A stretch of 64,000 nucleotides of DNA from Methylocystis sp. Sn-Cys (GCF_016745395.1 NZ_JAERVJ010000001.1:930001-994000), one strand, 5' to 3'. Numbered from the stretch's first letter, positions 15,729 through 24,525 are shown. A program made the numbers and translations. The notes: a model not told the origin generated them from the sequence alone.

Positions 15729-15825
15729 CGGGTATCCAGAGCCGCAAACGCGCTGATGTTACCCTGGTTCTCGATCGCTCGCTACGCGAGCGTCGGGAAT
15801 GACACCCAATCAAACGGATCTCGTA
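15729..15825. repeat. Palindromic intergenic repeat, family A (copy 5, degenerate)
   Basis: Includes GGTATCCAGAGCCGCAAACG and a well-kept arm CGCTACGCGAGCGTCGGGAA through GAC (15803). The flank ACCCAATCAAACGGATCTCG is the reverse complement of the flanks near 10535 and 19735. It lies between convergent genes and may terminate both. Confidence 0.75.
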
Positions 15826-16998
15826 TCAGTAGTGCAACACGAAGCTCGTTTGGGCGGCGTTCAGCGTTATGTAGGAAAGGTCCGCCAGCACCTGAAGCGT
15901 CTTTCTCAGCTCGACCGTCGGCGCGTTGCTGATGTAGATGACGTCGCTGTGGATGACGTCGATTTGCTGGGACGCCAGCAAATGATTGGGATCTCTTAGA
16001 TCAAAGTGATAGATGGTCGGGACGGTCGGCGTAACGTAGCTCGCCACCGGGCGCCCGATTTTCTCGAGCGCTTGTTTCTTCTCCCAGCGGAGCAGAAACA
16101 CGCCTGTCGGATCGGCTTGCGTATCGAGAAGTCCTTGCGCGCGGCCGACGGCCTCCGCAAGGGTGATCTTGGGCACGTCGATTGGATAATGGCCGCTTTT
16201 GCCTGCCGCTCCGAGCGCTGTGTAGAATCTCGGCTCGCGTCGCAAAAAGACCGAATCCCCGGGGCGCAGAAAGATGTTCTCGCGAGGATCGGCGATGATG
16301 TTCTGCATCATGGCCGTCGCGGTCTTCCCCCCACGATTGATCGTGATGGAAGTCTCGTAATCGGCCCACTTCGGGCCGCCTGCGAGAGCGATGCCCGCGA
16401 GCAGTTTTTGGCCAGCCCAGTTGACTGGGAAGCTACCGGGCCTCTGCGCTTCGCCGAGAACCGAAAAGAGGCTCGAACGCGAATCGACGAGGCTGACGAC
16501 AATCTGCGGCTCGACCGCTCGCGTTTTGAGCTGGCTGACGATTTCCTGCTCGAGCTGACGGGTTGTCTTTCCTCTCGCCATAATGCGGCCGGCGTAAGGA
16601 ACGCTCACGGTTCCGTCTTGCTCGACGACCTGCTGCGGGAAATTCACGTAATTGCCTTGTCGGATCGTGTCCGTTGCGGCCGGCGTGAAGAGCCCTCCCG
16701 CGGAGGCTTCGTAGACCGAAAGTCCGATGACGTCGCCAACCCCGATCGTGACCTGCGAGGGACCCAAGCGGCCGCCGCCGAAGTGGCCATAGAGGCTGTC
16801 GCTGGACCGGCGCCGCAGGATCTCGAGGATCGGGCTGGAGTATTCGATCAGCTCATAGTTCGGACGGAGTACCTCGCCATCTTGGGTTACCGCATTCGCG
16901 TAAACAGCCTCGATCTGCGGCCCTGAGCCGGGCGTGAAACATCCTTCGAGGGCGAGCGGCAGCAACAGCAAGCCCGTGAAGGGGATCAAGCCTCGCAT
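15826..16998 (-). CDS. Polysaccharide export outer-membrane lipoprotein (Wza/KpsD family)
   Basis: The 390-residue product has a lipoprotein signal (GLLLLPLALEGC, with Cys about residue 20) for outer-membrane attachment. Next comes a Poly_export domain (IGVGDVIGLSVYEA, VEQDGTVSVPYAGRIMARGKT) and two SLBB-like domains (VLGEAQRPGSF, ALGAAGKSGHYPI). Wza-type proteins form the outer-membrane channel that exports capsule or exopolysaccharide with the Wzc-like co-polymerase, encoded here at 28654. The gene is on the opposite strand to its neighbours and probably has its own promoter in the 667-base gap upstream. Confidence 0.92.
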   Translation of the reverse strand: MRGLIPFTGLLLLPLALEGCFTPGSGPQIEAVYANAVTQDGEVLRPNYELIEYSSPILEILRRRSSDSLYGHFGGGRLGPSQVTIGVGDVIGLSVYEASAGGLFTPAATDTIRQGNYVNFPQQVVEQDGTVSVPYAGRIMARGKTTRQLEQEIVSQLKTRAVEPQIVVSLVDSRSSLFSVLGEAQRPGSFPVNWAGQKLLAGIALAGGPKWADYETSITINRGGKTATAMMQNIIADPRENIFLRPGDSVFLRREPRFYTALGAAGKSGHYPIDVPKITLAEAVGRAQGLLDTQADPTGVFLLRWEKKQALEKIGRPVASYVTPTVPTIYHFDLRDPNHLLASQQIDVIHSDVIYISNAPTVELRKTLQVLADLSYITLNAAQTSFVLHY

Positions 16999-17665
16999 GG
17001 ATCGGGTAATCCTTTTCGTTGAGCTACACGGCGATAGGATGCGTTACGCTATAGATATTTCTGCATGAACGTCTCATGCCTCTGCCAATTTACGCAATCG
17101 AGAATGTTACGTACGTACGAGAGTTTATGCTCACTGTTGCAATCTCACAACAAGCAAAATGGCCAAGACCCAGATAATTGGAACCCTCCGGCGCCAAGAG
17201 AATGGCGTCACAAGGCGTCAACTTTCGAGGTAATCTCAATGTTTACTGGGAGTTGACCTAGTTGCGACGCGCTCCGTCGCCAGGTCGACGAAAATTACCG
17301 CGACGAGATGCTTGGGCTTGAGCATTATCCCGGCGAAATCCGCGTTCTTATAGTTAAGGTCGCGCTCGGATCGGTCGCCGGGCTTTGCACGATCATCTCG
17401 GCAACACCGGCGAGGTCCGGGCGCCGCTGTGTCGCTCTGCTCACCGCATATGGACATTCGAAATTGGCGGGTCGAGCGGACGCTCAAGACGCGAACGCGC
17501 CTATGCCAAGGCAAGTCCGGATTACCACGACTTCGAGCGTGAGAGATTGGCGCCGCTACCTTTGACCAATTCAAAGATGTGCGCGCCCGGGCGCTAATGC
17601 CTCAGCGACCGAGTAGCGCTTTTTCGTTTCGAAAGCGCCGCTTCCGATTGAGGAGAACCGAATCC
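16999..17665. other. 667-base gap with promoters and a decayed gene remnant
   Basis: The left part (16999-17160) is AT-rich and likely holds the promoter of the Wza-like gene, including a TACGTACGTA palindrome at 17108-17117. The middle holds a moaE-like remnant, listed separately. The right edge carries the AGGAGAA ribosome binding site of the deacetylase gene. Confidence 0.55.
17222..17490 (+). pseudogene. Decayed remnant of moaE (molybdopterin synthase catalytic subunit)
   Basis: Conceptual translation in one frame gives EVISMFTGS, a stop at 17254-17256, then VDENYRDEMLGLEHYPG and GLCTII. The next frame continues HLGNTGEVRAPLCRSAHRIW followed by TFEIG. The order FTG, LEHYPG, TIIH, GE, SAHR-x3-FE is the signature order of MoaE, which transfers sulfur to precursor Z in molybdopterin synthesis. 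At least one internal stop and one frameshift break the frame, and the N-terminus is missing. It cannot make a working protein; an intact copy is presumably elsewhere. Recognition is by eye only. Confidence 0.5.
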
Positions 17666-18403
17666 GTGGCCTCCAAAACCTTTATTACGACCAGTTGGGA
17701 CGACGGACATCCGCTCGATCTGCGCGTGGCGGAGCTACTGGCGAAATTCGATGTGTCCGGCACCTTCTACATCCCTCGCGCCAATGAGAAAGCAACTCTG
17801 ACAGAATGCGAAATCCGCGAGTTGAGCGCGGCGTTCGAAATCGGCGCGCATACGCTTGGGCATCAAGTTCTGACCGAGGTTTCCCTTCCACGCGCAGAGG
17901 CGGAGATCTCCGGCTCGAAAAGCTGGGTCGAGAGTGTCACCGGCGTCTCTTGCAGAATGTTTTGCCCCCCTCAGGGGCGATACAGCCGTCAGCATATGCT
18001 CATGGCGGAGCGGGCGGGCTATGTCGGGTTTCGAACCGTTGCGCTGCTGTCTCTCGATCTTCCGCAACGCGTGGGCGGCATCATGCTGATGCCGACGACG
18101 ATCCAGGCCCACCCCCACGACGCGATGGTCTATGCGAGAAATACATTAAAGCGGGCGGCGCTCAGGAGCATATGGCGCTTCGTCACCCATGGCCGCTCGC
18201 GCGATTGGCCCGTATTGGCGCGCTCGCTCGCTTGCGAGGCCACGACAAGAGGGGGCGTGTTTCACCTCTGGGGCCATTCATGGGAGCTGCAAGACAATAA
18301 TCAGTGGGAGCGTCTGGAATATATCCTCGCGCTTCTCGGCGATCTGGCAAAAGACGCGCGCACGCTCTCGAACGGGCAATTATGCGCCGAAGAGAGTCGC
18401 TGA
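17666..18403 (+). CDS. Polysaccharide deacetylase (NodB-like, CE4)
   Basis: The start GTG 17666 has AGGAGAA at 17651-17657; the frame is open to 17579, but that extension lacks a site. The 245-residue product shows the CE4 motifs: SWDDGHPLDLR (catalytic base and metal Asp), IGAHTLGHQ (two metal His), and CPPQGRYS in place of the usual RxPxG. Late HLWGHSWE supplies the other conserved His. CE4 enzymes remove N- or O-acetyl groups from glycans with a metal ion. No signal peptide is visible, so it may act on a cytosolic lipid-linked intermediate, as in several glycosyltransferase clusters. The next glycosyltransferase gene starts 45 bases later. Confidence 0.88.
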   Translation: MASKTFITTSWDDGHPLDLRVAELLAKFDVSGTFYIPRANEKATLTECEIRELSAAFEIGAHTLGHQVLTEVSLPRAEAEISGSKSWVESVTGVSCRMFCPPQGRYSRQHMLMAERAGYVGFRTVALLSLDLPQRVGGIMLMPTTIQAHPHDAMVYARNTLKRAALRSIWRFVTHGRSRDWPVLARSLACEATTRGGVFHLWGHSWELQDNNQWERLEYILALLGDLAKDARTLSNGQLCAEESR

Positions 18404-18448
18404 GACGGCGATACATCTCCAAATTTTGAAGGCAGCGAGGGCTCCCCG

Positions 18449-19684
18449 ATGGACATCGTCGTCGCGCACGACTTTTATCAGCAAAGAGGCGGAGAGGATC
18501 AGTGCGTCGAGGACGAGGTGAAAATGCTGAGGTCGCACGGCCACAATGTGATCGAATACTTTGTCCACAACGACTCTCTCGAGGGGATGCCGCCCCTCAC
18601 GCTCGCCGCCAACACCATCTGGAGCAGACAAGCATTCAACGACCTTGGCGCGATCGTGCGTGACCGGCGCCCCCAGGTCGTGCATTTCCACAACACTTTG
18701 CCGCTGATTTCTCCTTCTGCATATTACGCAACCAAGCAGCACGGCGCGGCAGTCGTTCAGACCCTGCATAATTACCGGCTTCTTTGCCCCAACGGGCTTT
18801 TCTTCCGTCAGGGAAGGGTGTGTGAAGATTGCTGCGGCAAAATGGTTCCTTGGCCCGCGATCAAAAATAAGTGCTACCGAGCAAATCGCGCAGCGACCGC
18901 GACAATCTCCGGGATGCTCGCGATCCATAAACTCGCAGGGACATGGCGCAGCGCCGTTGATATGTATATTGCACTCAGTGAATTCGGCAGACGCAAGCTC
19001 GTCGCGGGCGGCTTTCCAGCCAGTAGAGTAGCGACGAAGCCTAACTTCCTCGCTCGTGACGCCCAGCCGGGTCCCGGGCGCGGCGGCTACGTCATATATG
19101 CTGGACGCCTTTCTAGCGAGAAGGGCGTCGATCTATTGCTGGAGGCCTGGGGCGCGCTCGGCCGCGAGGTTCCTCTCAAGATTATCGGCGACGGCCCGAT
19201 GGCGGGGCGCGTAAAAGATGCTTGCTCGCAAGAGCCTGCGATCGAGTGGCTGGGCCAGCTCGACATAGAAGCTGTCTACGAACTCGTTGGAGACGCCGAT
19301 GCGCTGATCGTGCCGTCAAGATGCTACGAAAATTTCCCGCGCGTGATCGTCGAGGCCTTTGGCAAAGGAACGCCCGTCATCGCGCCAGGCTTCGGGCCCA
19401 TTGTGGAGATTATTGAAAATGGCGTGACCGGCCTGTTGTTTCGACCGGGCGATGCATCGGATCTCGCGCAGAAAGTTCGAGGCATGATGGCGGATGGAGT
19501 AGCGCGCGCTCATATGCGCCGAGCTGCCTATCGGGCCTATGCTGACAATTTTACCGAAGACGCCAATCACAAGTCGCTCATGCGAATCTACGAAAGGGCT
19601 ATCGCGACGGCGGACGCCGGAAAGAGCAGGCGGCGCCAATCTATACGCGTTTACGCCGAGACCCGACAAAAAACGCCTCAGTAA
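18449..19684 (+). CDS. Glycosyltransferase family 4 (GT-B fold)
   Basis: The 411-residue product begins MDIVVAHDFYQQRGGEDQCV, with a glycine-rich acceptor loop, and has the GT4 donor-side motifs VIYAGRLSSEKGVDLLLEAW, IIGDGPMAGR and IVPSRCYENFPRVIVEAFGKGTPV, with the ExxxxE-type pair at the C-terminal half. A cysteine cluster (CEDCCGKMVPW, NKCY) around residues 125-145 is seen in a subgroup of exopolysaccharide glycosyltransferases. It probably adds one sugar to the lipid-linked repeat unit at the inner membrane. It follows the deacetylase and is likely in the same operon. Donor and linkage cannot be read from sequence. Confidence 0.9.
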   Translation: MDIVVAHDFYQQRGGEDQCVEDEVKMLRSHGHNVIEYFVHNDSLEGMPPLTLAANTIWSRQAFNDLGAIVRDRRPQVVHFHNTLPLISPSAYYATKQHGAAVVQTLHNYRLLCPNGLFFRQGRVCEDCCGKMVPWPAIKNKCYRANRAATATISGMLAIHKLAGTWRSAVDMYIALSEFGRRKLVAGGFPASRVATKPNFLARDAQPGPGRGGYVIYAGRLSSEKGVDLLLEAWGALGREVPLKIIGDGPMAGRVKDACSQEPAIEWLGQLDIEAVYELVGDADALIVPSRCYENFPRVIVEAFGKGTPVIAPGFGPIVEIIENGVTGLLFRPGDASDLAQKVRGMMADGVARAHMRRAAYRAYADNFTEDANHKSLMRIYERAIATADAGKSRRRQSIRVYAETRQKTPQ

Positions 19685-19729
19685 ATCGAGTCGAACAATT
19701 TCCGGAATTGGCTCGCACCGGTGTCTGTC

Positions 19730-19949
19730 ATACGAGATTCGCTTGATTGGTTCTGCGCCGTCCCCGACGCTCGCGCCGTTTGGATACACAGGAAATCACC
19801 GCCGTCATTGCGAGGAGGCGGAGCCGACGAAGCAATCCAGGGCCGCATCGCCGCCCTGGATTGCTTCGCTTCGCTCGCAATGACGGGCTCTGGGCAAAAC
19901 CAGCGCTCTTGTGGCTCTGGATTCCCGATCACGCGCTTGCGGCCGGGAA
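19730..19949. repeat. Family A palindromic repeat interrupted by a family B repeat
   Basis: Left part 19730-19776 (TACGAGATTCGCTTGATTGG and CCCCGACGCTCGCGC) and right part ~19886-19949 (GGGCAAAACCAGCGCTCTTG, GGATTCCCGATC) match the two halves of the family A element at 10530-10652. A family B element (19804-19884) sits between them. Confidence 0.7.
19804..19884. repeat. Palindromic intergenic repeat, family B (copy 2)
   Basis: GTCATTGCGAG (19804-19814) and CTCGCAATGAC (19874-19884) are exact inverted arms, with inner GAAGCAATCCAGGG / CCCTGGATTGCTTC. It is closely similar to the copy at 11282. Confidence 0.88.
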
Positions 19950-19978
19950 CCGCGCCCGACGCAAGCGGATCACGACCT

Positions 19979-21286
19979 TCATCGAGCGGATAAGCTCTGC
20001 TCCGCGTCGCGACTTTCGATGTACCGCGCCGGTAAACGCTTTTCGATCTCGGCGTAAAGCGCCGCCGTCACGGACGGCCACTTGTAGCGCTGGTAGCGTC
20101 GGACTGCGCCATTTGCCAAATCGAGACGCTTGTCCTCATCCAGCGCAAGAGAAGCTATCGCATCGGCAAGGGCGCCGACGCATTCCGCCTCGCTTCGCCC
20201 CGCGGCCGGAATGACGCATCCGCAGGTCTCGTCCACCATTTTCGCCGGACCGCCCAACCCCAGGCAGATCGCGGGCAATCCATTGGCGAAGGCTTCGAGC
20301 ACCACGGTCGGGGCTGCGTCATGCAGGCTGGGAAAAAGAAAGGCGTGATGTTCGCGAAACATCGTCAGCGTTTCATCATGGGGCGCCTGACCACGAAATC
20401 GGACATGCTCGGAAACCTCAAGACGCCGCGCCAACTGCTCGAAATCCGCTCGCGCAGGCCCGCTTCCGACAAGCGTCAATGTCGCTTCGGCGCCGCGCGA
20501 ACGGGCAGCGGCGAGCGCGCGGATGGCCAGATGGCCGCCTTTCCAATAAACCAGCCGTCCCGCATAAAGCAGCCGAAATGGACGACCCGGGACGCGACGC
20601 TGCGGTCGCGTTTCCTCAGCCTCGGCGATGCCCATTCCGACGTCGACAACGGCTTTGTCCCGGTATCGAGGCGGGACCGCTGCGAGAGATTCTTCAGAAC
20701 GCACGAAAATAAGCGCGCCATTACGGAAGGCCGAGCGGGTAAACGGGTCGATCCGCAACACCACATTGTGCATGTCGCGAAAAAGCTCCGAAAGCCGATC
20801 CTTCAGTGGCATGCTTTTGCGTAGCGCGAGCGGCGCTCTTTCGCCGCCGCCTAAGGGCCCGATCACTGTGGGAAGCCCAAGTGACGCGAGAAGAGTCGGA
20901 TAGCGGATTCCCGCCAGCGTAACGTGGTGAATAATGTCGAAGCCTGCGTGTCGATAACGGCGCCAGGCGCGCTGAAGCGCGCAAAACTGCCATAGGAAAT
21001 TCACCGTGTGCCAGGTGAGGGAAAAGAAACCCATCTTCAAGCCGCGGTCCCGCAACGCCTCGAGCCAGGGCGGCATGTATATGTCGAAAGTAAGATTTGG
21101 CGGCAAAGCTCCCGCACCGATCTCTCTTTCTATTTCGGGACGGAACTCTGTTTGGGTCAGCACATGAACAACATGACCCAATCGAGCTGTTTCGATCGCC
21201 ATATTCCAGCCGACGCCAGGCTCGGATCCCTGCCCCGGGCCACATGAAAATGCGCTCATGAGGATCTTCACAGCAAAGCCCCGCAT
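19979..21286 (-). CDS. Glycosyltransferase family 4 (GT-B fold)
   Basis: The start is placed at ATG 21286 (MRGFAVKILMSAF), giving 435 residues; GTG 21271 is also plausible, and the frame is open upstream without family-like sequence. Family features are SAFSCGPGQGSEPGVGWNMA at the N-terminus, LLYAGRLVYWKGGHLAIRAL, LVGSGPARADFEQLA, and FLFPSLHDAAPTVVLEAFANG with the C-terminal acidic pair. This is a retaining glycosyltransferase probably adding a sugar to the polysaccharide repeat unit. It is the last gene of a minus-strand run with the DUF1932, ATP-grasp and RraA-like genes. Confidence 0.88.
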   Translation of the reverse strand: MRGFAVKILMSAFSCGPGQGSEPGVGWNMAIETARLGHVVHVLTQTEFRPEIEREIGAGALPPNLTFDIYMPPWLEALRDRGLKMGFFSLTWHTVNFLWQFCALQRAWRRYRHAGFDIIHHVTLAGIRYPTLLASLGLPTVIGPLGGGERAPLALRKSMPLKDRLSELFRDMHNVVLRIDPFTRSAFRNGALIFVRSEESLAAVPPRYRDKAVVDVGMGIAEAEETRPQRRVPGRPFRLLYAGRLVYWKGGHLAIRALAAARSRGAEATLTLVGSGPARADFEQLARRLEVSEHVRFRGQAPHDETLTMFREHHAFLFPSLHDAAPTVVLEAFANGLPAICLGLGGPAKMVDETCGCVIPAAGRSEAECVGALADAIASLALDEDKRLDLANGAVRRYQRYKWPSVTAALYAEIEKRLPARYIESRDAEQSLSAR

Positions 21287-21430
21287 AATTGACGTTAAAC
21301 GGATCGGAGGGTTTTGCGAGGCGCGAGGATGCGCTACGCGGACCTTGAGCAAATTCTTAAAGGCGTCCCTTGCAGGTTGGAAAATGCTCTTCGGAGATAA
21401 TCCGAAGTCGCATAATTCTAAACCTTTGGG

Positions 21431-22360
21431 CTATGCTTGGGCATGAATTTCATGCCGGACGTTCTGCTCGGCGTCATTCGAATCCCGCGGCAAAGTAGTT
21501 CGCGTCAGCGCGGCCTTTATAAGAGCAACCAGGTTCTTGGACTCCTCGGCCGGTATTTCCTCCAATCGAAGCCGCTCCAAGACAAGCCTGCCGCTCCTCG
21601 TGATCGCGGCGTCTCCTCCCATCGCGTCGACCCAAGTTTCGATTTCCCGCATTTCATCCAGCCGGCGCCTTGCGTGATGGACATAGGTTGGAAGCGTTCG
21701 ACGCAGAAACTGCAACATGCCCGGATAGAGTTCCTCAAAAAGGCTTATCGTGAGCTCGAGCTGGCTGGAGTTGGCGGCGGCGCCCATCGCCTCCAAAAAA
21801 AGAACCGGCAATGTTTTTGTCACGCTCGCCATAGACATTTTAACGGCGGCGGCTGCGACGAAATCGTCGCCTGCTATTTTGACTCGCGTAAGCGGTTCGA
21901 AAAGCGCCGCTGCTTCACGGGCGTTCTCTCCGCTTATGACGATGATGTTGTCTATGGTCAGGCTATCCGATGGACCGAACACGCTTACCTTCGCAGAAGC
22001 GACATCGGCCGGCACAAGCGCGTCGAGCACGTCTTGCGCCGTCAATGGCGAAATAGAGTTGCCATCCACATAAAGGGGCCGAGAGGAGGATGTCAGAATG
22101 TCGCGCTCGCTCCGGCGCCGCGCAACCAGTCGAGCGACAGATAATGCCTGGGCAGGGGGCACAAAAGAAAGGATCACATCACACGCGTCGACTGCCTCAG
22201 GAAGCGATGTCGTCAGAACAAGGCCGGCTTCGGCGGCGCGCCGCCTGGTTTGTTGGCTTCGACCGGAAACGTCGCAGAAGACTTCATGGCCCGTCGCCGC
22301 CAAAGCGCGCCCGATTGCCGCGCCAAGCCCTCCGGGCGACAAAAGTGCAATTCGGCTCAT
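21431..22360 (-). CDS. NAD(P)-dependent dehydrogenase of the 6PGDH-like family with DUF1932 domain
   Basis: The 309-residue product opens with a Rossmann loop (IALLSPGGLGAAIGRALAAT) and has the beta-hydroxyacid-dehydrogenase pattern DVILSFVPPAQAL and PLYVDGNSISPLTAQ. A helical C-terminal DUF1932 domain follows, with a Lys in VAAAAVKMSMASVTKTL where the family places its catalytic lysine. Relatives oxidise or reduce small hydroxy acids. Its start overlaps the stop of the ATP-grasp gene by 4 bases (ATGA), a sign of tight coupling. The substrate is unknown; together with RraA-like and ATP-grasp partners it may build a small acid attached to the polysaccharide. Confidence 0.82.
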   Translation of the reverse strand: MSRIALLSPGGLGAAIGRALAATGHEVFCDVSGRSQQTRRRAAEAGLVLTTSLPEAVDACDVILSFVPPAQALSVARLVARRRSERDILTSSSRPLYVDGNSISPLTAQDVLDALVPADVASAKVSVFGPSDSLTIDNIIVISGENAREAAALFEPLTRVKIAGDDFVAAAAVKMSMASVTKTLPVLFLEAMGAAANSSQLELTISLFEELYPGMLQFLRRTLPTYVHHARRRLDEMREIETWVDAMGGDAAITRSGRLVLERLRLEEIPAEESKNLVALIKAALTRTTLPRDSNDAEQNVRHEIHAQA

Positions 22361-23610
22361 GGGTTCTTACCCGCCTGGACTCCGGGAAGGCGGAAGTCGA
22401 TAGATTTCCCGAGGAGTCTCGCGCGGCACATCTCGACGAGCCGTAAGGCGCGCTGCGCATTGCAGTAGAGGCTCGGCGCTGGGTCTTTCCATGAAAAATA
22501 GGGAAGGACGCGCGCGTGCGATATGCTGCGCAGCCATTCAAAAAGGGTAATCTCGCCTCGCGATCGCAATTGCCAAAAGGTGCGGAGATCCTCAGCAGGC
22601 AGCCAAAATACGAGATCCCTCTTATAATCCTGCGTCGGGATCACTGGCTGACTTGTCAGACGGGCGTAGGTGATCCAGGCAAGATCGACGCCGCTTGCCA
22701 CAAGCAAAGGGTCTCCCAAGGTGAAGCGGGCGTTGGCTTCGATGACCTTCAGACGGCCATCCCGTAGGTCGCGTTTGAATTCGATATTTCCGATCCCGCG
22801 GAGCTTCACATGTTTGAAGAATTTTCGTCCCAGCTCGGCGGCTTCGGGATTCCAGTCCGAAATATGGTAGCACGCGCTGCCCGTGTGTATCGGGGAGCGG
22901 CGAAGCAATCGCTTTGTAAATTCGACGATCGGTTCCCCTCTTTCATCCATGTAGCAATAATAGCTGCAGAGGAGATCGTCGCCGCCCGGAACAAATTCCA
23001 TTGCAACGGTCTTGATCCCTGTCGCGAGCCGATCCTTGAGAGCGAGCAGCTCGCTCTCATTGCGAGCCATCAGGAATTTTCCGCCGAGCCGAGCCGAGTC
23101 CGGAGAGTAGAGGGGTTTGAGAATGAACGGAAAGCGAAACTTGGACGTCAGCTCGGAGAGTTGAGCAGCGGAATCGACGAGCGCGAAATCGACCGTCGGC
23201 ACGCCGGCCTCCCGAGCTCTATAATAGGTTTGCAGCTTGTCGAGGAGGCAAAGCCGGGTTGCTGGATCACCCTCCTCGATCAGAAATTTGCGCGAGAGCG
23301 CTTCACTATTTTGAGAGATCAACTTTATAGCGGGATCGCTACAGGCAAGCAGCGCCGCTCCGCCAAGGTAATCCGACTCCGGCCCAAGCAGGAACTTTTC
23401 CCATGACGCGGGCGATCCGCCATCGGACATGCGTAGCCATGTGACGCCGCGAGAGTATCGAACGGGTTCGCTCGCATCGCAAAGGACATAAACTTTGATC
23501 CCTTTGCGGATGAGGCTGCGCGCCACAGACAAATTATTGTATGTCCCGTCGATAACGATCGCGGCGGCTGGTTGCTTTTGAGGGGAACTGAAATCGCTAT
23601 GATCAACCAT
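22357..23610 (-). CDS. ATP-grasp ligase, function unknown
   Basis: The 417-residue product has a pre-ATP-grasp Rossmann-like part (AAAIVIDGTYNNLSVARSLI, RYSRGVTW) and an ATP-grasp domain: LLDKLQTYYRAREAGVPTVDF, the ATP-binding Lys in RFPFILKPLYSPDS, the metal-binding region GIGNIEFKRDLRDG, and IEANARFTLGDPL (Glu/Asn). ATP-grasp enzymes make an acyl-phosphate from a carboxylate and join it to an amine, thiol or hydroxyl. Similar proteins occur in polysaccharide loci but are poorly characterised. The stop overlaps the DUF1932 gene start. The RraA-like gene lies 147 bases upstream. Confidence 0.8.
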   Translation of the reverse strand: MVDHSDFSSPQKQPAAAIVIDGTYNNLSVARSLIRKGIKVYVLCDASEPVRYSRGVTWLRMSDGGSPASWEKFLLGPESDYLGGAALLACSDPAIKLISQNSEALSRKFLIEEGDPATRLCLLDKLQTYYRAREAGVPTVDFALVDSAAQLSELTSKFRFPFILKPLYSPDSARLGGKFLMARNESELLALKDRLATGIKTVAMEFVPGGDDLLCSYYCYMDERGEPIVEFTKRLLRRSPIHTGSACYHISDWNPEAAELGRKFFKHVKLRGIGNIEFKRDLRDGRLKVIEANARFTLGDPLLVASGVDLAWITYARLTSQPVIPTQDYKRDLVFWLPAEDLRTFWQLRSRGEITLFEWLRSISHARVLPYFSWKDPAPSLYCNAQRALRLVEMCRARLLGKSIDFRLPGVQAGKNP

Positions 23611-23757
23611 GAACGCTCCTCGCAGGATTTCAGCCGGGTGGGACGAACCCGTCTTTTTTCAAAAATGGTGACGAACGCAGGGCCATCATTGACCGCCAGG
23701 CAGGTGCCGTCATCGCCAATCTTCCGAGTATGTCAGTGCGCGGACCTCTAAATCTGC

Positions 23758-24525
23758 TCAGAATCTCCACCCCAAGGAGCCAAGGATGTCGTCGACCCAG
23801 GCATTCGAAAAGGTTCCTGCCCTTAGGCTCCGCCGGTAATCCGCGCTTCTCCGCAGGTAGTCCTGCAGTCGGTCGCGGATTTCGATCGCGTGCGCCTGTG
23901 GCACAATGACGATTCCGCTCGAGTCTCCGACAACAATGTCGCCCGGGTGGACGACGACGCCGCCGCAGCAAACTGGATAATTGATTTCGCCGGGGCCTCT
24001 ATGGAGCGGCCCTACGGGCGTTGTGCCACGCGCGAAAACCGGAAAGCCGGTTTCTCGCACGCCGTCTATATCGCGCACATATCCGTCGACCACAAAGCCA
24101 GCAATGCCCCGATGCTTCGCCTTTGTGCAAACCATGTCGCCAAGCACAGCGTTTAGAGAAGATCCTCGAGCGTCGATAACGACGACGTCGCCAGGCCGCG
24201 CGACATCGAGCGACTTATGCACCATAAGATTGTCGCCAGGAAAAACCCGCACTGTACAGGCTGGTCCGATCAATCGCTTTTCAGACGCAGCCAGGGACTT
24301 GATTTCGGGATCGACAGCATAGAGCCTGTTCATCTGGTCGGAGATGTCGGCGACGTCGAGCCCTTCGAATGCCTCCAGCACCTCAGGCGCCGGCCTGTCG
24401 AAATCGAGTCTTATGCGGAATCCGGGGCCAAGGTGGATCTTTGCTGAACGCGGCGGGGTCACCCCCGTCGGTACGACATTTCCCGTCGAAGACACGGCTG
24501 TCGAAGCAAATTGTTTCATGAGCAT
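23758..24525 (-). CDS. RraA-like aldolase/decarboxylase family protein
   Basis: The start is ATG 24525 with GAGGGAAAC just before it, giving 255 residues; the frame is open to 24561. The fold is that of RraA and of HMG/CHA aldolase: VLEAFEGLDVADISDQMNR, LIGPACTVRVFPGDNLMVHKSL, GDVVVIDARG, the substrate loop LGDMVCTKAKHRGIAGFVVDGYVRD, and PGDIVVGDSSGIVIVP. G-D-x(20)-R-D residues for metal and pyruvate-type substrate binding are present, so an enzymatic role (aldol cleavage of a 2-oxo acid, or oxaloacetate-type decarboxylation) is more likely than RNase E inhibition. It heads a minus-strand operon with ATP-grasp, DUF1932 dehydrogenase and glycosyltransferase genes. Confidence 0.83.
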   Translation of the reverse strand: MLMKQFASTAVSSTGNVVPTGVTPPRSAKIHLGPGFRIRLDFDRPAPEVLEAFEGLDVADISDQMNRLYAVDPEIKSLAASEKRLIGPACTVRVFPGDNLMVHKSLDVARPGDVVVIDARGSSLNAVLGDMVCTKAKHRGIAGFVVDGYVRDIDGVRETGFPVFARGTTPVGPLHRGPGEINYPVCCGGVVVHPGDIVVGDSSGIVIVPQAHAIEIRDRLQDYLRRSADYRRSLRAGTFSNAWVDDILGSLGWRF

